Positions 14,695-22,069 of a stretch of DNA of 45,328 nucleotides are shown in pieces. Source of the stretch: a virus. The stretch lies in the IMG/VR virus record IMGVR_UViG_3300028392_002161, positions 1 through 45,328 of that record; one strand, given 5' to 3'. Numbering within the stretch: position 1 is the stretch's first letter; each line of letters starts with the position of its first letter. Below the pieces are notes generated by a model. The model searched no databases. It was given only the letters and a program-made list of their open reading frames with translations, and was not told the DNA's origin. The position numbers and the translations under genes are program-made.

Positions 14695-15018
14695 TTATAC
14701 ACGTACAACGTGTCCGTGCGTTTCATTATAAAAATCTCTTTTGACAAAATAAGGCGTTAAAAACTCGTCAGAAAAAAACTCCATCGCATCATTTTCAGAC
14801 GCCCATTCTCTAGTAACTATTTTTTCTAATCCATGAGGGTAAGCTGCTCCACTAAAACCCAGAGAAAGAAGTTTGTTAGTATCGATATATTTTGCTTTTA
14901 TATAAGCATCGGCTCCGGACTCGTACGGAATATTATCTATAGAGTCTTGTAATTCAAAAGTCCAGAATTTCTCTTGAGAACTGGGTCTAAGACAAGTACT
15001 CGTAGTAGTATAGGTCAT
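14695..15018 (-). CDS. Unknown small protein upstream of the Rieske gene
   Basis: 107 residues, mixed alpha/beta, ending THGHVVRV. The length and the pattern WTFELQDSI, AKYIDTN, EWASENDAMEFF are compatible with a small ferredoxin-like alpha/beta barrel, but no family is recognised. AAGGAT precedes the start. It is transcribed with the Rieske oxygenase 11 nt downstream, so a role with it is possible. Confidence 0.65.
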   Translation of the reverse strand: MTYTTTSTCLRPSSQEKFWTFELQDSIDNIPYESGADAYIKAKYIDTNKLLSLGFSGAAYPHGLEKIVTREWASENDAMEFFSDEFLTPYFVKRDFYNETHGHVVRV

Positions 15019-15046
15019 ATTTAATATCCTTATTAATAATATACAA

Positions 15047-15054
15047 TATTTATC
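15047..15054 (-). promoter_or_regulatory. T4-like late promoter motif
   Basis: GATAAATA on the minus strand, about 29 nt upstream of the start at 15018. It would drive 14695-15018 and the Rieske gene. Confidence 0.55.
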
Positions 15055-15105
15055 AGCCGCAACCGTATGGTGCTAAATATTTGCCACCAACACAGGATAC
15101 TAAAA

Positions 15106-15816
15106 ATGAGTCAGTCTTTGCAATACTACTACGACAAAGATTCCAATCGAAGAAAGAACGGAATTTATTGTCATTCCTTCGATCGTTGGTTAATTGTCGA
15201 TAATGAAGACTTTTGGGTAACACTCGAAACTGCTAAAGTGTTATCATCAAAAATAGCATCGGTGGTATATGTATTACCTAATAATATCGGAAAAATGGAT
15301 AATACGAATTGCCTAGAGTTTATGATATTTGACAAGACTCGTCAAAAGAGAGGAACAATTTCTGATTTAATACATGGGCAAACTCCTATATTAAAAATTA
15401 TAGACAATCCTCTTCAAATTAGTTACCAAGGAACTCCGGAAGATTTTAAAGCACAAAGTAGTAACAGTATGCTGTCATCACTTAAAGAGTATGCCGACTA
15501 TGTGCATAAAGCAATGTATGCCGGGAAATTATGTAGTATTACCGTAAATTTTTACGATACTTACACAATTTCTCAGGAATTTTTTCCTAAAGAATGGGTG
15601 GACGGTCTTAGCTCTTATACAGATCGTTCATTTTATCCTAACGGAATTATACAAGAAATTAAAAAAATTCTATATTTTAGTCAAACTTTAAAAGAAGCTA
15701 AATTTAAAATTAATAAAATGTGGGAACAGCAATATGAAACAACATGGTGGGTCGCAGATTATTACTACGAATTAATGGGCGAAACTCATAGTTTTAAACG
15801 CGGGACTATTTTATAA
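15106..15816 (+). CDS. Unknown protein
   Basis: 236 residues from ATG 15106 (AGGAT upstream); the in-frame ATG at 15067 lies before a late-like CTAAATAT near 15072. Rich in Tyr, Phe and Trp, especially at the C terminus. No motif recognised. First gene of a plus-strand group running to 19181. Confidence 0.65.
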   Translation: MSQSLQYYYDKDSNRRKNGIYCHSFDRWLIVDNEDFWVTLETAKVLSSKIASVVYVLPNNIGKMDNTNCLEFMIFDKTRQKRGTISDLIHGQTPILKIIDNPLQISYQGTPEDFKAQSSNSMLSSLKEYADYVHKAMYAGKLCSITVNFYDTYTISQEFFPKEWVDGLSSYTDRSFYPNGIIQEIKKILYFSQTLKEAKFKINKMWEQQYETTWWVADYYYELMGETHSFKRGTIL

Positions 15817-15823
15817 AATTAAT

Positions 15824-16396
15824 ATGAGAGATAAATTTGTAAGGACATTTGATAATTTTAAACCTTCGAAAGAAGATATCGAAATGGTAATTTCGATGTT
15901 GCATGAACACGATATTACAAAACAACTAGAGTACCACGGTTATTTAAATTTAAGAAAAATACTTAGAAGTAAATTTGGAAAAGACTTAACTACATTGGCA
16001 GACAAATTGGGGTTGAAAGTTGCTAAAGTAAATGCATTTACTGCAAGGCCCGGAACTGTAACTAGTAATCATATTGACGGTAATACAATTGACGGCCCGT
16101 TAATTTGGAGACTAGCATTTTATGTTGGAGGAGAACCTGGAATTATTTCCTGGTACGAAAGACCAGATATTGACAATCAAGATTTTTCCGATCATTCTGG
16201 AGCATTTGTATATCCTGTAACAACCGAGCCTTTACATCAAGAAATATTATCAATGTCGTCTGCTTTTATTCGTACAGAATTCCCGCACGTACTTGATGTT
16301 TCAAAAAATACACAACCTCGATTAACTATTTCTGCAACATTCATTCCTAGCATAAGCTGGGACGAATTAAATAAAAGGATAGACCAATGCACATAA
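15824..16396 (+). CDS. 2OG-Fe(II)-type oxygenase-like protein
   Basis: 190 residues with H83-I-D85 (SNHIDGN), H155 (EFPHVLD) and R166 (QPRLTIS). The core resembles the other oxygenases here in motif spacing. It begins 8 nt after the previous gene and overlaps the next by 10 nt. Substrate unknown. Confidence 0.75.
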   Translation: MRDKFVRTFDNFKPSKEDIEMVISMLHEHDITKQLEYHGYLNLRKILRSKFGKDLTTLADKLGLKVAKVNAFTARPGTVTSNHIDGNTIDGPLIWRLAFYVGGEPGIISWYERPDIDNQDFSDHSGAFVYPVTTEPLHQEILSMSSAFIRTEFPHVLDVSKNTQPRLTISATFIPSISWDELNKRIDQCT

Positions 16397-16920
16397 GAAT
16401 TTGCGAACCGGATGATTATTCCGAAATATATCATCTATGTGCAGAACATAAAAAATTTGCCAGGAGAGTATTACGGACTCGTTTATCAATTGAAGAAGTT
16501 ACCCGTATCATAGGACCTAATGTTGTAATTTTTGGTTGTTTTGAAAATAAAAAACTAATTTCATTCATGGCAACTAAAAAATTACACACTGTACCAGCAT
16601 GGTACATGATACTGGTAGTTTGCAAGCATGGTAATCCAATGTTCAATGCAGCTACTAATGGTATTGCAGAATTATATAATGCTGCTATTAAATATTGGGA
16701 ATCAGAAGAACTCTTCAACTTTGTATATGTCCAACCTTCTAGTTTTACTAAATCGGCTAACACTAGGCAACACTCTATTGAATTACAACGATACAGTGTT
16801 TTTACAATGTATGAAATTCCAAAAAATAAAAAAACAACGTATCCATTCATAAACAGTTTTGTCGGAAATACTATTAGTCCGGTTGATCAAGTAGTTAGAT
16901 GGTGTTATCGAAATGAATAA
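16387..16920 (+). CDS. GNAT-like acetyltransferase
   Basis: 177 residues starting HIRICEPDDYSEIY, a usual GNAT first strand and helix, followed by IFGCFENKKLISFMA. The acetyl-CoA loop is not clear-cut. Overlaps the oxygenase upstream by 10 nt and the desaturase downstream by 8 nt. Substrate unknown. Confidence 0.65.
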   Translation: MHIRICEPDDYSEIYHLCAEHKKFARRVLRTRLSIEEVTRIIGPNVVIFGCFENKKLISFMATKKLHTVPAWYMILVVCKHGNPMFNAATNGIAELYNAAIKYWESEELFNFVYVQPSSFTKSANTRQHSIELQRYSVFTMYEIPKNKKTTYPFINSFVGNTISPVDQVVRWCYRNE

Positions 16921-17668
16921 ACATTTATATAAAGTAAGTTATCCCTTACACGTTATTTTTCTAGCCTCGTTGTTTTTTATAAACTATACTTGGTGGAATC
17001 TGATTGGCATTTTATTCATGTGGACATTAATTGGCGGGTTTGGTGTTGCTGTTGGATACCATAGATACTTTGCTCATAAAAGTTTTGAGACATATCCTAT
17101 TATTGCTAAAGTGTTAGCTTACTTAGGTATGATGAGTGCCGATGGAAGTTTACCGTTCTGGGTAGCTTTACATCGAGGAATACATCATAGGTATGCAGAC
17201 AAAGAGCAAGATATGCACAGTCCCATACACGGAAAACTAAGTGCATTTATAACATGGCAACGTAAAATTAATCCGGCAAAGGTAAATTTAATGTCAGCAA
17301 GAGATATTATGAAAGACCCCTATCTTGTTTACCTACATGAAAATCATAATAAAATATTTTGGAGTACCATTTTAATTTCTGCAATTGTTTCTTGGCAATT
17401 TACTCTAGGGGTTTTAATTCCAGCAATTTTGTTAAGTCATCATCAAGATAATTTAGTCAATGTAGTAGGCCATATTCCATCAGCGGGATACCGAAATCAT
17501 AACACAGATGACAATTCAGTTAATAATTGGTTTACTGGTCTATTTGTATGGGGGCAAGGTTGGCATAACAATCATCATCACAATGCTGGAAATGCAGACT
17601 TTGGAGAAAAATGGTGGGAGTTTGACAGCTCCGCAAAAATATTAATACCTTTAATTAAAAAACGATGA
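16913..17668 (+). CDS. Membrane fatty-acid desaturase
   Basis: 251 residues with HRYFAHKSF, HRGIHHRYAD and HNNHHH boxes. Transmembrane-like segments near residues 10-50 and 145-175. The second box has an extra residue (HRGIHH) compared with the HRQHH and HREHH of the other two. Overlaps the next gene by 4 nt (ATGA). Confidence 0.92.
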   Translation: MNKHLYKVSYPLHVIFLASLFFINYTWWNLIGILFMWTLIGGFGVAVGYHRYFAHKSFETYPIIAKVLAYLGMMSADGSLPFWVALHRGIHHRYADKEQDMHSPIHGKLSAFITWQRKINPAKVNLMSARDIMKDPYLVYLHENHNKIFWSTILISAIVSWQFTLGVLIPAILLSHHQDNLVNVVGHIPSAGYRNHNTDDNSVNNWFTGLFVWGQGWHNNHHHNAGNADFGEKWWEFDSSAKILIPLIKKR

Positions 17669-18912
17669 ACTTAGACGACACACTTTATTTCCATAATATT
17701 CGAGGTGACAGATATGCACCTTGGGATTTTTGGAACAGCATCAGAGAAGAATCTGGGCCCGGCGGTAAATTTTATTTAGATATTGCAAAAAGATTTTCAT
17801 TAAGTCGATTTGTTACACGCAACGAAGGGGAGTGGAGCCTTCCGTGGAAGCAAGAAATCATTCCAGATTTTGCAATGCCTGCTTACGATCCAAATTTTAA
17901 TAAATCGTTTGAGGAAGTAACAGATAGTCGCGCTTTGGAAATTAAAGCCTTAATTCAACAAGGGAAAAAATTTGCATTATTATATTCAGGCGGCATAGAT
18001 AGCACACTTGTTCTTGTTTCTCTTCTTAAAAATTTAAATCAAGAAGAATTAAAATCGGTGATTATTTCTTCGAGTATGCACGCCGTAATTGAAAACCCGT
18101 ACATATGGGAAAATTATATCCACGGTAAATTTAAAATACTCGATTCATTGAACTATTGGTACGACGATATAATCAACATGGGCTACATGCCAATTACTTC
18201 AGACGAAGGCGATTGTATTATGGGAACTAGTATCGGATTAGAGATGTACAATAACTATGACGAATATACTAGACATCTTAGTCCTGAAGTACAAGCAAAC
18301 TTACGGCCTTTAAAATATAAAATATCGTCCGGTGATGTGCATTACAGTGCTTATAAAGATCTTCTTATTAGGCATTTTGCATACAATACAACGCCCGAAG
18401 GTCTGGAGCACGGTAGATTATTATATCAAAAATATGTGCATAATATAAACACATCATCGGTTCCTGTGCATAGCTTGCACGATTTCTTTTGGTGGTTGAT
18501 TTTTAATGTAAAATATTTAAATTGTTCGGTGAGGGGTGCATTATATTTTAATACAGTGGTGTCTGTACGACAATGCATAGATTCTACTATTAATTGGTTT
18601 AACGGAATCGATTATCAGTTATGGAGTATGGTCAATAATAACAACGGAGAAAAAATACACAATACCATTGCAACATATAAGTACACAGCTAGGAATTACA
18701 TATGTAACTATGATAAGAACAATTGGTATTTTTATTTCAAAACTAAACTTGAATCTTTAGGGAATTTAACAATTAACGGTAAGAAAACCCCAGAAGGTCT
18801 TACAAATTTAGGTATGATCAATGACTATAAAAAGATAAGCGTTGACGATCCAGGTGTATACGAATACTTTAAACATCACATAGTTAACTATAAAATAGAC
18901 TGGCCACATTAA
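17665..18912 (+). CDS. PP-loop ATPase, asparagine-synthase-like
   Basis: 415 residues with PP-loop SGGIDS at 108-113, preceded by KKFALLY. An N-terminal ~100-residue region is not a recognisable glutaminase domain. The C-terminal part is Tyr/Asn-rich and helical. It shares the PP-loop type with 12943-13914 but little else, so the two are probably distant relatives. Likely forms an adenylate on a carboxylate substrate, which is not identified. Confidence 0.78.
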   Translation: MNLDDTLYFHNIRGDRYAPWDFWNSIREESGPGGKFYLDIAKRFSLSRFVTRNEGEWSLPWKQEIIPDFAMPAYDPNFNKSFEEVTDSRALEIKALIQQGKKFALLYSGGIDSTLVLVSLLKNLNQEELKSVIISSSMHAVIENPYIWENYIHGKFKILDSLNYWYDDIINMGYMPITSDEGDCIMGTSIGLEMYNNYDEYTRHLSPEVQANLRPLKYKISSGDVHYSAYKDLLIRHFAYNTTPEGLEHGRLLYQKYVHNINTSSVPVHSLHDFFWWLIFNVKYLNCSVRGALYFNTVVSVRQCIDSTINWFNGIDYQLWSMVNNNNGEKIHNTIATYKYTARNYICNYDKNNWYFYFKTKLESLGNLTINGKKTPEGLTNLGMINDYKKISVDDPGVYEYFKHHIVNYKIDWPH

Positions 18913-18920
18913 AAAAAAAT

Positions 18921-19181
18921 ATGTTAAACTTAAAAACTAAATTTCAAGAGCGTATTCCGCGCTCACTGGCTAAGGTTATTACTTGGCGTATTCTAGTAAC
19001 TATTACAAACTTTGTTGGTGGATGGTTAGCAAGCGGTAGCTGGATGGTAGGGCTAGGAGTTGTTAGCTTTGCCTTAGTAGTTAACAGCATACTTTATTTC
19101 TTTCACGAACGTGCTTGGAACGTAGCGGATTGGGGTAAAAAAGTAGCAGATAACTCAGAAAAATCCAAAACAACTAAATAA
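18921..19181 (+). CDS. DUF2061-type small membrane protein
   Basis: 86 residues. RSLAKVITWRILVTITNFVGG and YFFHERAWN match the pattern of the DUF2061 family (two membrane segments with conserved HERxW). Function in the family is unknown. An A-run rather than a Shine-Dalgarno site precedes the start. Confidence 0.8.
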   Translation: MLNLKTKFQERIPRSLAKVITWRILVTITNFVGGWLASGSWMVGLGVVSFALVVNSILYFFHERAWNVADWGKKVADNSEKSKTTK

Positions 19182-19207
19182 GTATATTAGTCCATTGGAG
19201 ATTTGAA

Positions 19208-20152
19208 ATGAACAAAAAACACATAAAATGGGTACTCGCACACGAGCCAATTGAGTTGTTTATTCGCGCCGCCAAAGTATTTGCTCAAGAAGTAAATGCA
19301 CGAGCACCTGAACAACTTGAAATCGAAGTTATGACTATGAGCGAATACGCTGAAAAGTACAATAACGGTGTTGTAGTTGACAAGCACAGCTTAGTAGATT
19401 TGCTAGATTCTGGCGCAATCGAAATGAGTCAAACTTACACAATTACACTAGGTAAGATCAACAAAGACTTTTATGCTTTGGATCTACCGTTCTTGTTTAA
19501 AGACCACGATCACGCAAGTCGCGTATTCGAAGGTGAAGTCGGCGCTAGTTTGTTAGATAGCTTGCAAGAGTCTAAGAAAGTTAAAGGTTTAGCTTTCACA
19601 TACTCAGGCGGTTTCCGTATCATTCCTGGTAATGAAGCAGTAGCTAAGATTGAAGACCTACGTGGTATGAAGTTGCGCACAAGTTTCAGCCCAGTTGCTA
19701 TCGAAACATTCAAAACCCTTGGTGCTGATGTAGTTCCAATGGAATTGGAAGAACTATCAGAGAACTTGGCTTCAGCTAATGTAACAGTTGGCGAAAGCAC
19801 ATATCCTCGTGTTTATGCACTAGGACACGACAAAGTATCTAAAGTTATCAACCACACAGAACACAGCTTGTTCTTAACAAGCATTTTGATTGGTACTGAC
19901 TTCTGGAACACACTAAGTTCAGAACTACAGGCAGTTGTTAGCGAAGCCGCTAAAGAAGCCGCACGTTATGAGCGTAGCCTAAGTATCGACGACATCGCAC
20001 TTGTACAAGCTCGTGCAGAAGCTGACGGTATTGAAGTTGTTCGTATGAGCACAGAAGAGCAAGTTCGCTTTGCAGAAGCAACTAAAGTAGTTTACGAGAA
20101 ATTTGAGAACTATTTTACTGCTGGCTTAGTAGCTAAGATTCAATCAAAATAA
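19208..20152 (+). CDS. DctP-like TRAP-type solute-binding protein without signal peptide
   Basis: 314 residues. Segments such as DLRGMKLRTSFSPVAIETFK and LGADVVPMELEEL are those of TRAP-transporter substrate-binding proteins; the Arg in KLRT is the usual carboxylate-binding residue. The protein starts directly at the first fold strand with no signal peptide, so it would stay in the cytoplasm. No TRAP membrane subunits are in the window. GGAG upstream and a terminator after it make this a single-gene unit. Codons are more AAG/CTA-rich than in the desaturase island. Confidence 0.85.
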   Translation: MNKKHIKWVLAHEPIELFIRAAKVFAQEVNARAPEQLEIEVMTMSEYAEKYNNGVVVDKHSLVDLLDSGAIEMSQTYTITLGKINKDFYALDLPFLFKDHDHASRVFEGEVGASLLDSLQESKKVKGLAFTYSGGFRIIPGNEAVAKIEDLRGMKLRTSFSPVAIETFKTLGADVVPMELEELSENLASANVTVGESTYPRVYALGHDKVSKVINHTEHSLFLTSILIGTDFWNTLSSELQAVVSEAAKEAARYERSLSIDDIALVQARAEADGIEVVRMSTEEQVRFAEATKVVYEKFENYFTAGLVAKIQSK

Positions 20153-20164
20153 TTGATTAAATTT

Positions 20165-20189
20165 AAAAAGGCTCTCCGGAGCCTTTTTT
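20165..20189 (+). terminator. Intrinsic terminator
   Basis: AAAAAGGCTC (20165-20174) and GAGCCTTTTT (20179-20188) form a 10-bp stem with loop TCCG, ending in a T-run. The next promoter begins 1-2 nt later. Confidence 0.92.
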
Positions 20190-20190
20190 G

Positions 20191-20219
20191 TTGACTTAAA
20201 TTTAAATTAATTGTACAAT
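20191..20219 (+). promoter_or_regulatory. Sigma70-type promoter
   Basis: TTGACT (20191-20196), 17-nt spacer, TACAAT (20214-20219), placed directly after a terminator and 24 nt before the start at 20244. Confidence 0.8.
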
Positions 20220-20243
20220 GTTACTATATAATAAGGAAATTAA

Positions 20244-20606
20244 ATGGATTACTGGGGTTATCAATCAATACTCGATTGTGGAGGCGGTAATCAGTTGTTG
20301 ATGTCAAATCGAGATAATGTTGAAAGATGGATTAAAAAGTTAGTAAAAGATATAGATATGTCGCCAGTTGGCAACCCTGTAATTGAATACACCGCATCCG
20401 AATTTCCAGATAAAGCTGGCTTCACCGTTGTACAAATTATTGTTACTTCTAGTATTGTTGCTCATTTTGTTGATGATCTAGGACAAATTTATTTAGATGT
20501 ATTTTCTTGTAAGAAATTCGATACCAACATTGTTAAAGAAAGTATCAAATCTTCTTTTGGATGTACCAAAATACGTGATTACTATCTAACTAGATCAGCA
20601 GACTAG
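20244..20606 (+). CDS. S-adenosylmethionine decarboxylase (SpeD)-like protein
   Basis: 120 residues in the bacterial SpeD size range. The segment IIVTSSIVAHF followed by IYLDVFSC (residues ~65-89) aligns with the SpeD pattern of a cleavage Ser, an SIxxH segment and a DVFTC segment. S69/S70, H74 and C89 are candidates for the autocleavage Ser, processing His and catalytic Cys. The usual ESH is replaced by TSS, so substrate use may differ; SpeD relatives acting on arginine or ornithine are known. Could be inactive. Ends in TAG. Confidence 0.6.
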   Translation: MDYWGYQSILDCGGGNQLLMSNRDNVERWIKKLVKDIDMSPVGNPVIEYTASEFPDKAGFTVVQIIVTSSIVAHFVDDLGQIYLDVFSCKKFDTNIVKESIKSSFGCTKIRDYYLTRSAD

Positions 20607-20622
20607 TTTTAACCAATCTGCG

Positions 20623-20651
20623 TTGACTTAAATGCAGATCGATTGTATAAT
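20623..20651 (+). promoter_or_regulatory. Sigma70-type promoter for the tRNA-like RNA
   Basis: TTGACT (20623-20628), 17-nt spacer, perfect TATAAT (20646-20651). Transcription should begin near 20658, which is exactly the 5' base of the tRNA-like molecule, so little or no 5' leader is expected. Confidence 0.85.
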
Positions 20652-20657
20652 ATAAAT

Positions 20658-20768
20658 GTGGACGTGAGTGGAACTTGGTATACCTCCTCCTAGTAGCTTC
20701 GGCGAACGGAGGGCAAGGGTCTAGCCCTTAGGGTGACTTTGTAGGTTCGAATCCTACCGTCTACACCA
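20658..20768 (+). tRNA. Unusual 111-nt tRNA-like gene, possible CUA anticodon
   Basis: The acceptor GTGGACG pairs with CGTCTAC (one G-T), followed by A and an encoded CCA. The T arm GTAGG-TTCGAAT-CCTAC is canonical and the D-arm region (GTGGAACTTGGTATACC) is Leu-like. Between D arm and anticodon region lies an extra ~27-nt hairpin, CCTCC...GGAGG, capped by a C(TTCG)G tetraloop. The best 7-nt anticodon loop is GTCTAGC in stem AAGG/CCTT, giving CUA (amber). The same segment can also pair as AAGGG/CCCTT with a 5-nt loop, i.e. a variable-arm-like hairpin, so the anticodon is uncertain. It is too long for a normal Leu or Ser tRNA. Confidence 0.65.
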
Positions 20769-20773
20769 TTTTA

Positions 20774-20786
20774 TTAACACACAGAG
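20774..20786 (+). promoter_or_regulatory. Leader element repeated ahead of two small envelope-protein genes
   Basis: TTAACACACAGAG here and at 29360-29372, each a few nt before the start codon of a gene for a small envelope-type protein. It contains an AGAG ribosome-binding core. Confidence 0.45.
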
Positions 20787-20792
20787 GCACAT

Positions 20793-21128
20793 ATGAAAAA
20801 GGCATTAGTAATTGTAAGTTTGTTAGTAACCGCTAACTCGTTTGCTTATCAAGAAGATCCGCACGAAGAGTTTCTTATGACTCGTAACATGACTAATCGA
20901 ACGACTATTACATTCAGACCTGTAAATAATGTTCAGGCTGCTTGCGATGCAGAAAGCAAACGATTAACTGGACAAGGCTTTGGATTTGGTGTCGATGCTT
21001 GCAGCTTTTGGAATAACGAAGGCACTCAGTGTACAATCATCACAGGACCTACAGCAAATTTTCATACAATTGGACACGAAGTCCGCCATTGCATCCAAGG
21101 TAATTTCCATAATGGTAAAAGTAAATAA
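20793..21128 (+). CDS. Secreted zincin-like protein (HExxH)
   Basis: 111 residues. The N-terminal signal peptide (KKALVIVSLLVTANSFA) has a likely cleavage after about residue 18. HEVRH at 95-99 with H106 downstream suggests a zinc site; four Cys at 51, 70, 80 and 100 could form disulfides in the periplasm. Family not recognised. Transcribed after the tRNA-like RNA, possibly from the same promoter. Confidence 0.7.
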   Translation: MKKALVIVSLLVTANSFAYQEDPHEEFLMTRNMTNRTTITFRPVNNVQAACDAESKRLTGQGFGFGVDACSFWNNEGTQCTIITGPTANFHTIGHEVRHCIQGNFHNGKSK

Positions 21129-21666
21129 GAGCCCTGATCGTCATACTTTTCAACGAGACGGGTATATTGAACGGTGTCAAGATGAAGGCAAAGAGCCCGA
21201 TTCTAAATTAATTGCCATGTACGAAAGTTGGCAAGAACAAGATGACAAAGCAATCGTAGATCCTGCTTGGCAAAAGAACAATATGGAATACGACTTACGC
21301 AGTTCAAAAGAACTTTGCGATAAAGTTAAACAGTCGGACATCTATGCTCAAAACTTGTATGCCGCAATGTGCAACATGACTTGGCAAAGCAGAGAGTTTT
21401 GGCAAGAAATGAAAGGCGAAGTTTGGAGTTGCAGTTGGCGCCATGCCGGAGGTATAATTGCCGATATGCAAGAAAAGGGTGACTATATTGATTGGTACTG
21501 TAGCGGCATTGGTACCCGGGATAAAGGATACGGACTAACCGCAGTTATGCCTGAAACAGATCCAGATGGCAGAACCTATGTACCAGAAGGGCATGTTACT
21601 GAAGAAATTGAATTGGATTTAAATCGATTGGGTTGGAGACCAGTTCCTTGGAGTGACGATGAATAA
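21112..21666 (+). CDS. Unknown protein
   Basis: 184 residues from ATG 21112, overlapping the previous stop by 17 nt; longer in-frame starts would lie inside that gene. Rich in Trp, Asp and Glu, with a helical middle (AMCNMTWQSREFWQEMKGEVW) and a C-terminal PDGRTYVPEGHVTEE segment. No domain recognised. Confidence 0.75.
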   Translation: MVKVNKSPDRHTFQRDGYIERCQDEGKEPDSKLIAMYESWQEQDDKAIVDPAWQKNNMEYDLRSSKELCDKVKQSDIYAQNLYAAMCNMTWQSREFWQEMKGEVWSCSWRHAGGIIADMQEKGDYIDWYCSGIGTRDKGYGLTAVMPETDPDGRTYVPEGHVTEEIELDLNRLGWRPVPWSDDE

Positions 21667-21681
21667 CAGAGTAAATATACA

Positions 21682-21852
21682 ATGGACAAACTAACATTTA
21701 ACGCAGAAGATATATTTGAAGACATTCCTGGAGATCCGGATAATGTTATTATGAAACTTCCGCCCGAGCTTTTAGAGAATACCGGCTGGAAAGACGGAGA
21801 CACGTTGAACATTGAAATTGAGGATGGTTCTATTGTGATTAGTAAAGTATGA
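21682..21852 (+). CDS. AbrB/MazE-like DNA-binding protein
   Basis: 56 residues. LPPELLENTGWKDGD followed by TLNIEIEDGSIVISK is the swapped-hairpin AbrB pattern (LPxxL...GW..GD.l.i....g.i.i.). Family members are transition-state regulators or antitoxins. No MazF-like toxin lies beside it; the next gene, overlapping by ATGA, is IF-1. Confidence 0.75.
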   Translation: MDKLTFNAEDIFEDIPGDPDNVIMKLPPELLENTGWKDGDTLNIEIEDGSIVISKV

Positions 21853-22067
21853 GCAAAGATGATGTAATTGAATTAACCGGTCAAGTTGAAGAAGTGTTGC
21901 CCGGAAATATGTTTAGAGTAAAAGTTGATAATATGCCTAATTTGCTTCTTTGCTATTTAGGCGGAAAACTTAAACAAAATAAAATTAGAATTATTCTAGG
22001 CGATAATGTAAGATTAGAAGTTAGTACATACGATCTCTCAAAAGGTAGAGTAACTTATAGGTTGTAA
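21849..22067 (+). CDS. infA: Translation initiation factor IF-1
   Basis: 72 residues, the same length as bacterial IF-1. The S1-like OB fold is clear: IELTGQVEEVLPGNMFRVKV, then LGGKLKQNKIRIILGDNVR and YDLSKGRVTYRL match the conserved IF-1 segments closely. IF-1 occupies the ribosomal A site and aids start-site selection with IF-2 and IF-3. A phage copy may support or redirect host translation. Start overlaps the AbrB-like stop. Confidence 0.93.
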   Translation: MSKDDVIELTGQVEEVLPGNMFRVKVDNMPNLLLCYLGGKLKQNKIRIILGDNVRLEVSTYDLSKGRVTYRL

Positions 22068-22069
22068 TC

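Noticed and set aside
16628-16852. Plus-strand ORF inside the GNAT gene
   Set aside because: Out-of-frame shadow; no ribosome site and no neighbour coupling.
21682-22067. Toxin-antitoxin pair with the AbrB-like protein as antitoxin
   Set aside because: The neighbour is clearly IF-1, not a MazF or VapC toxin.
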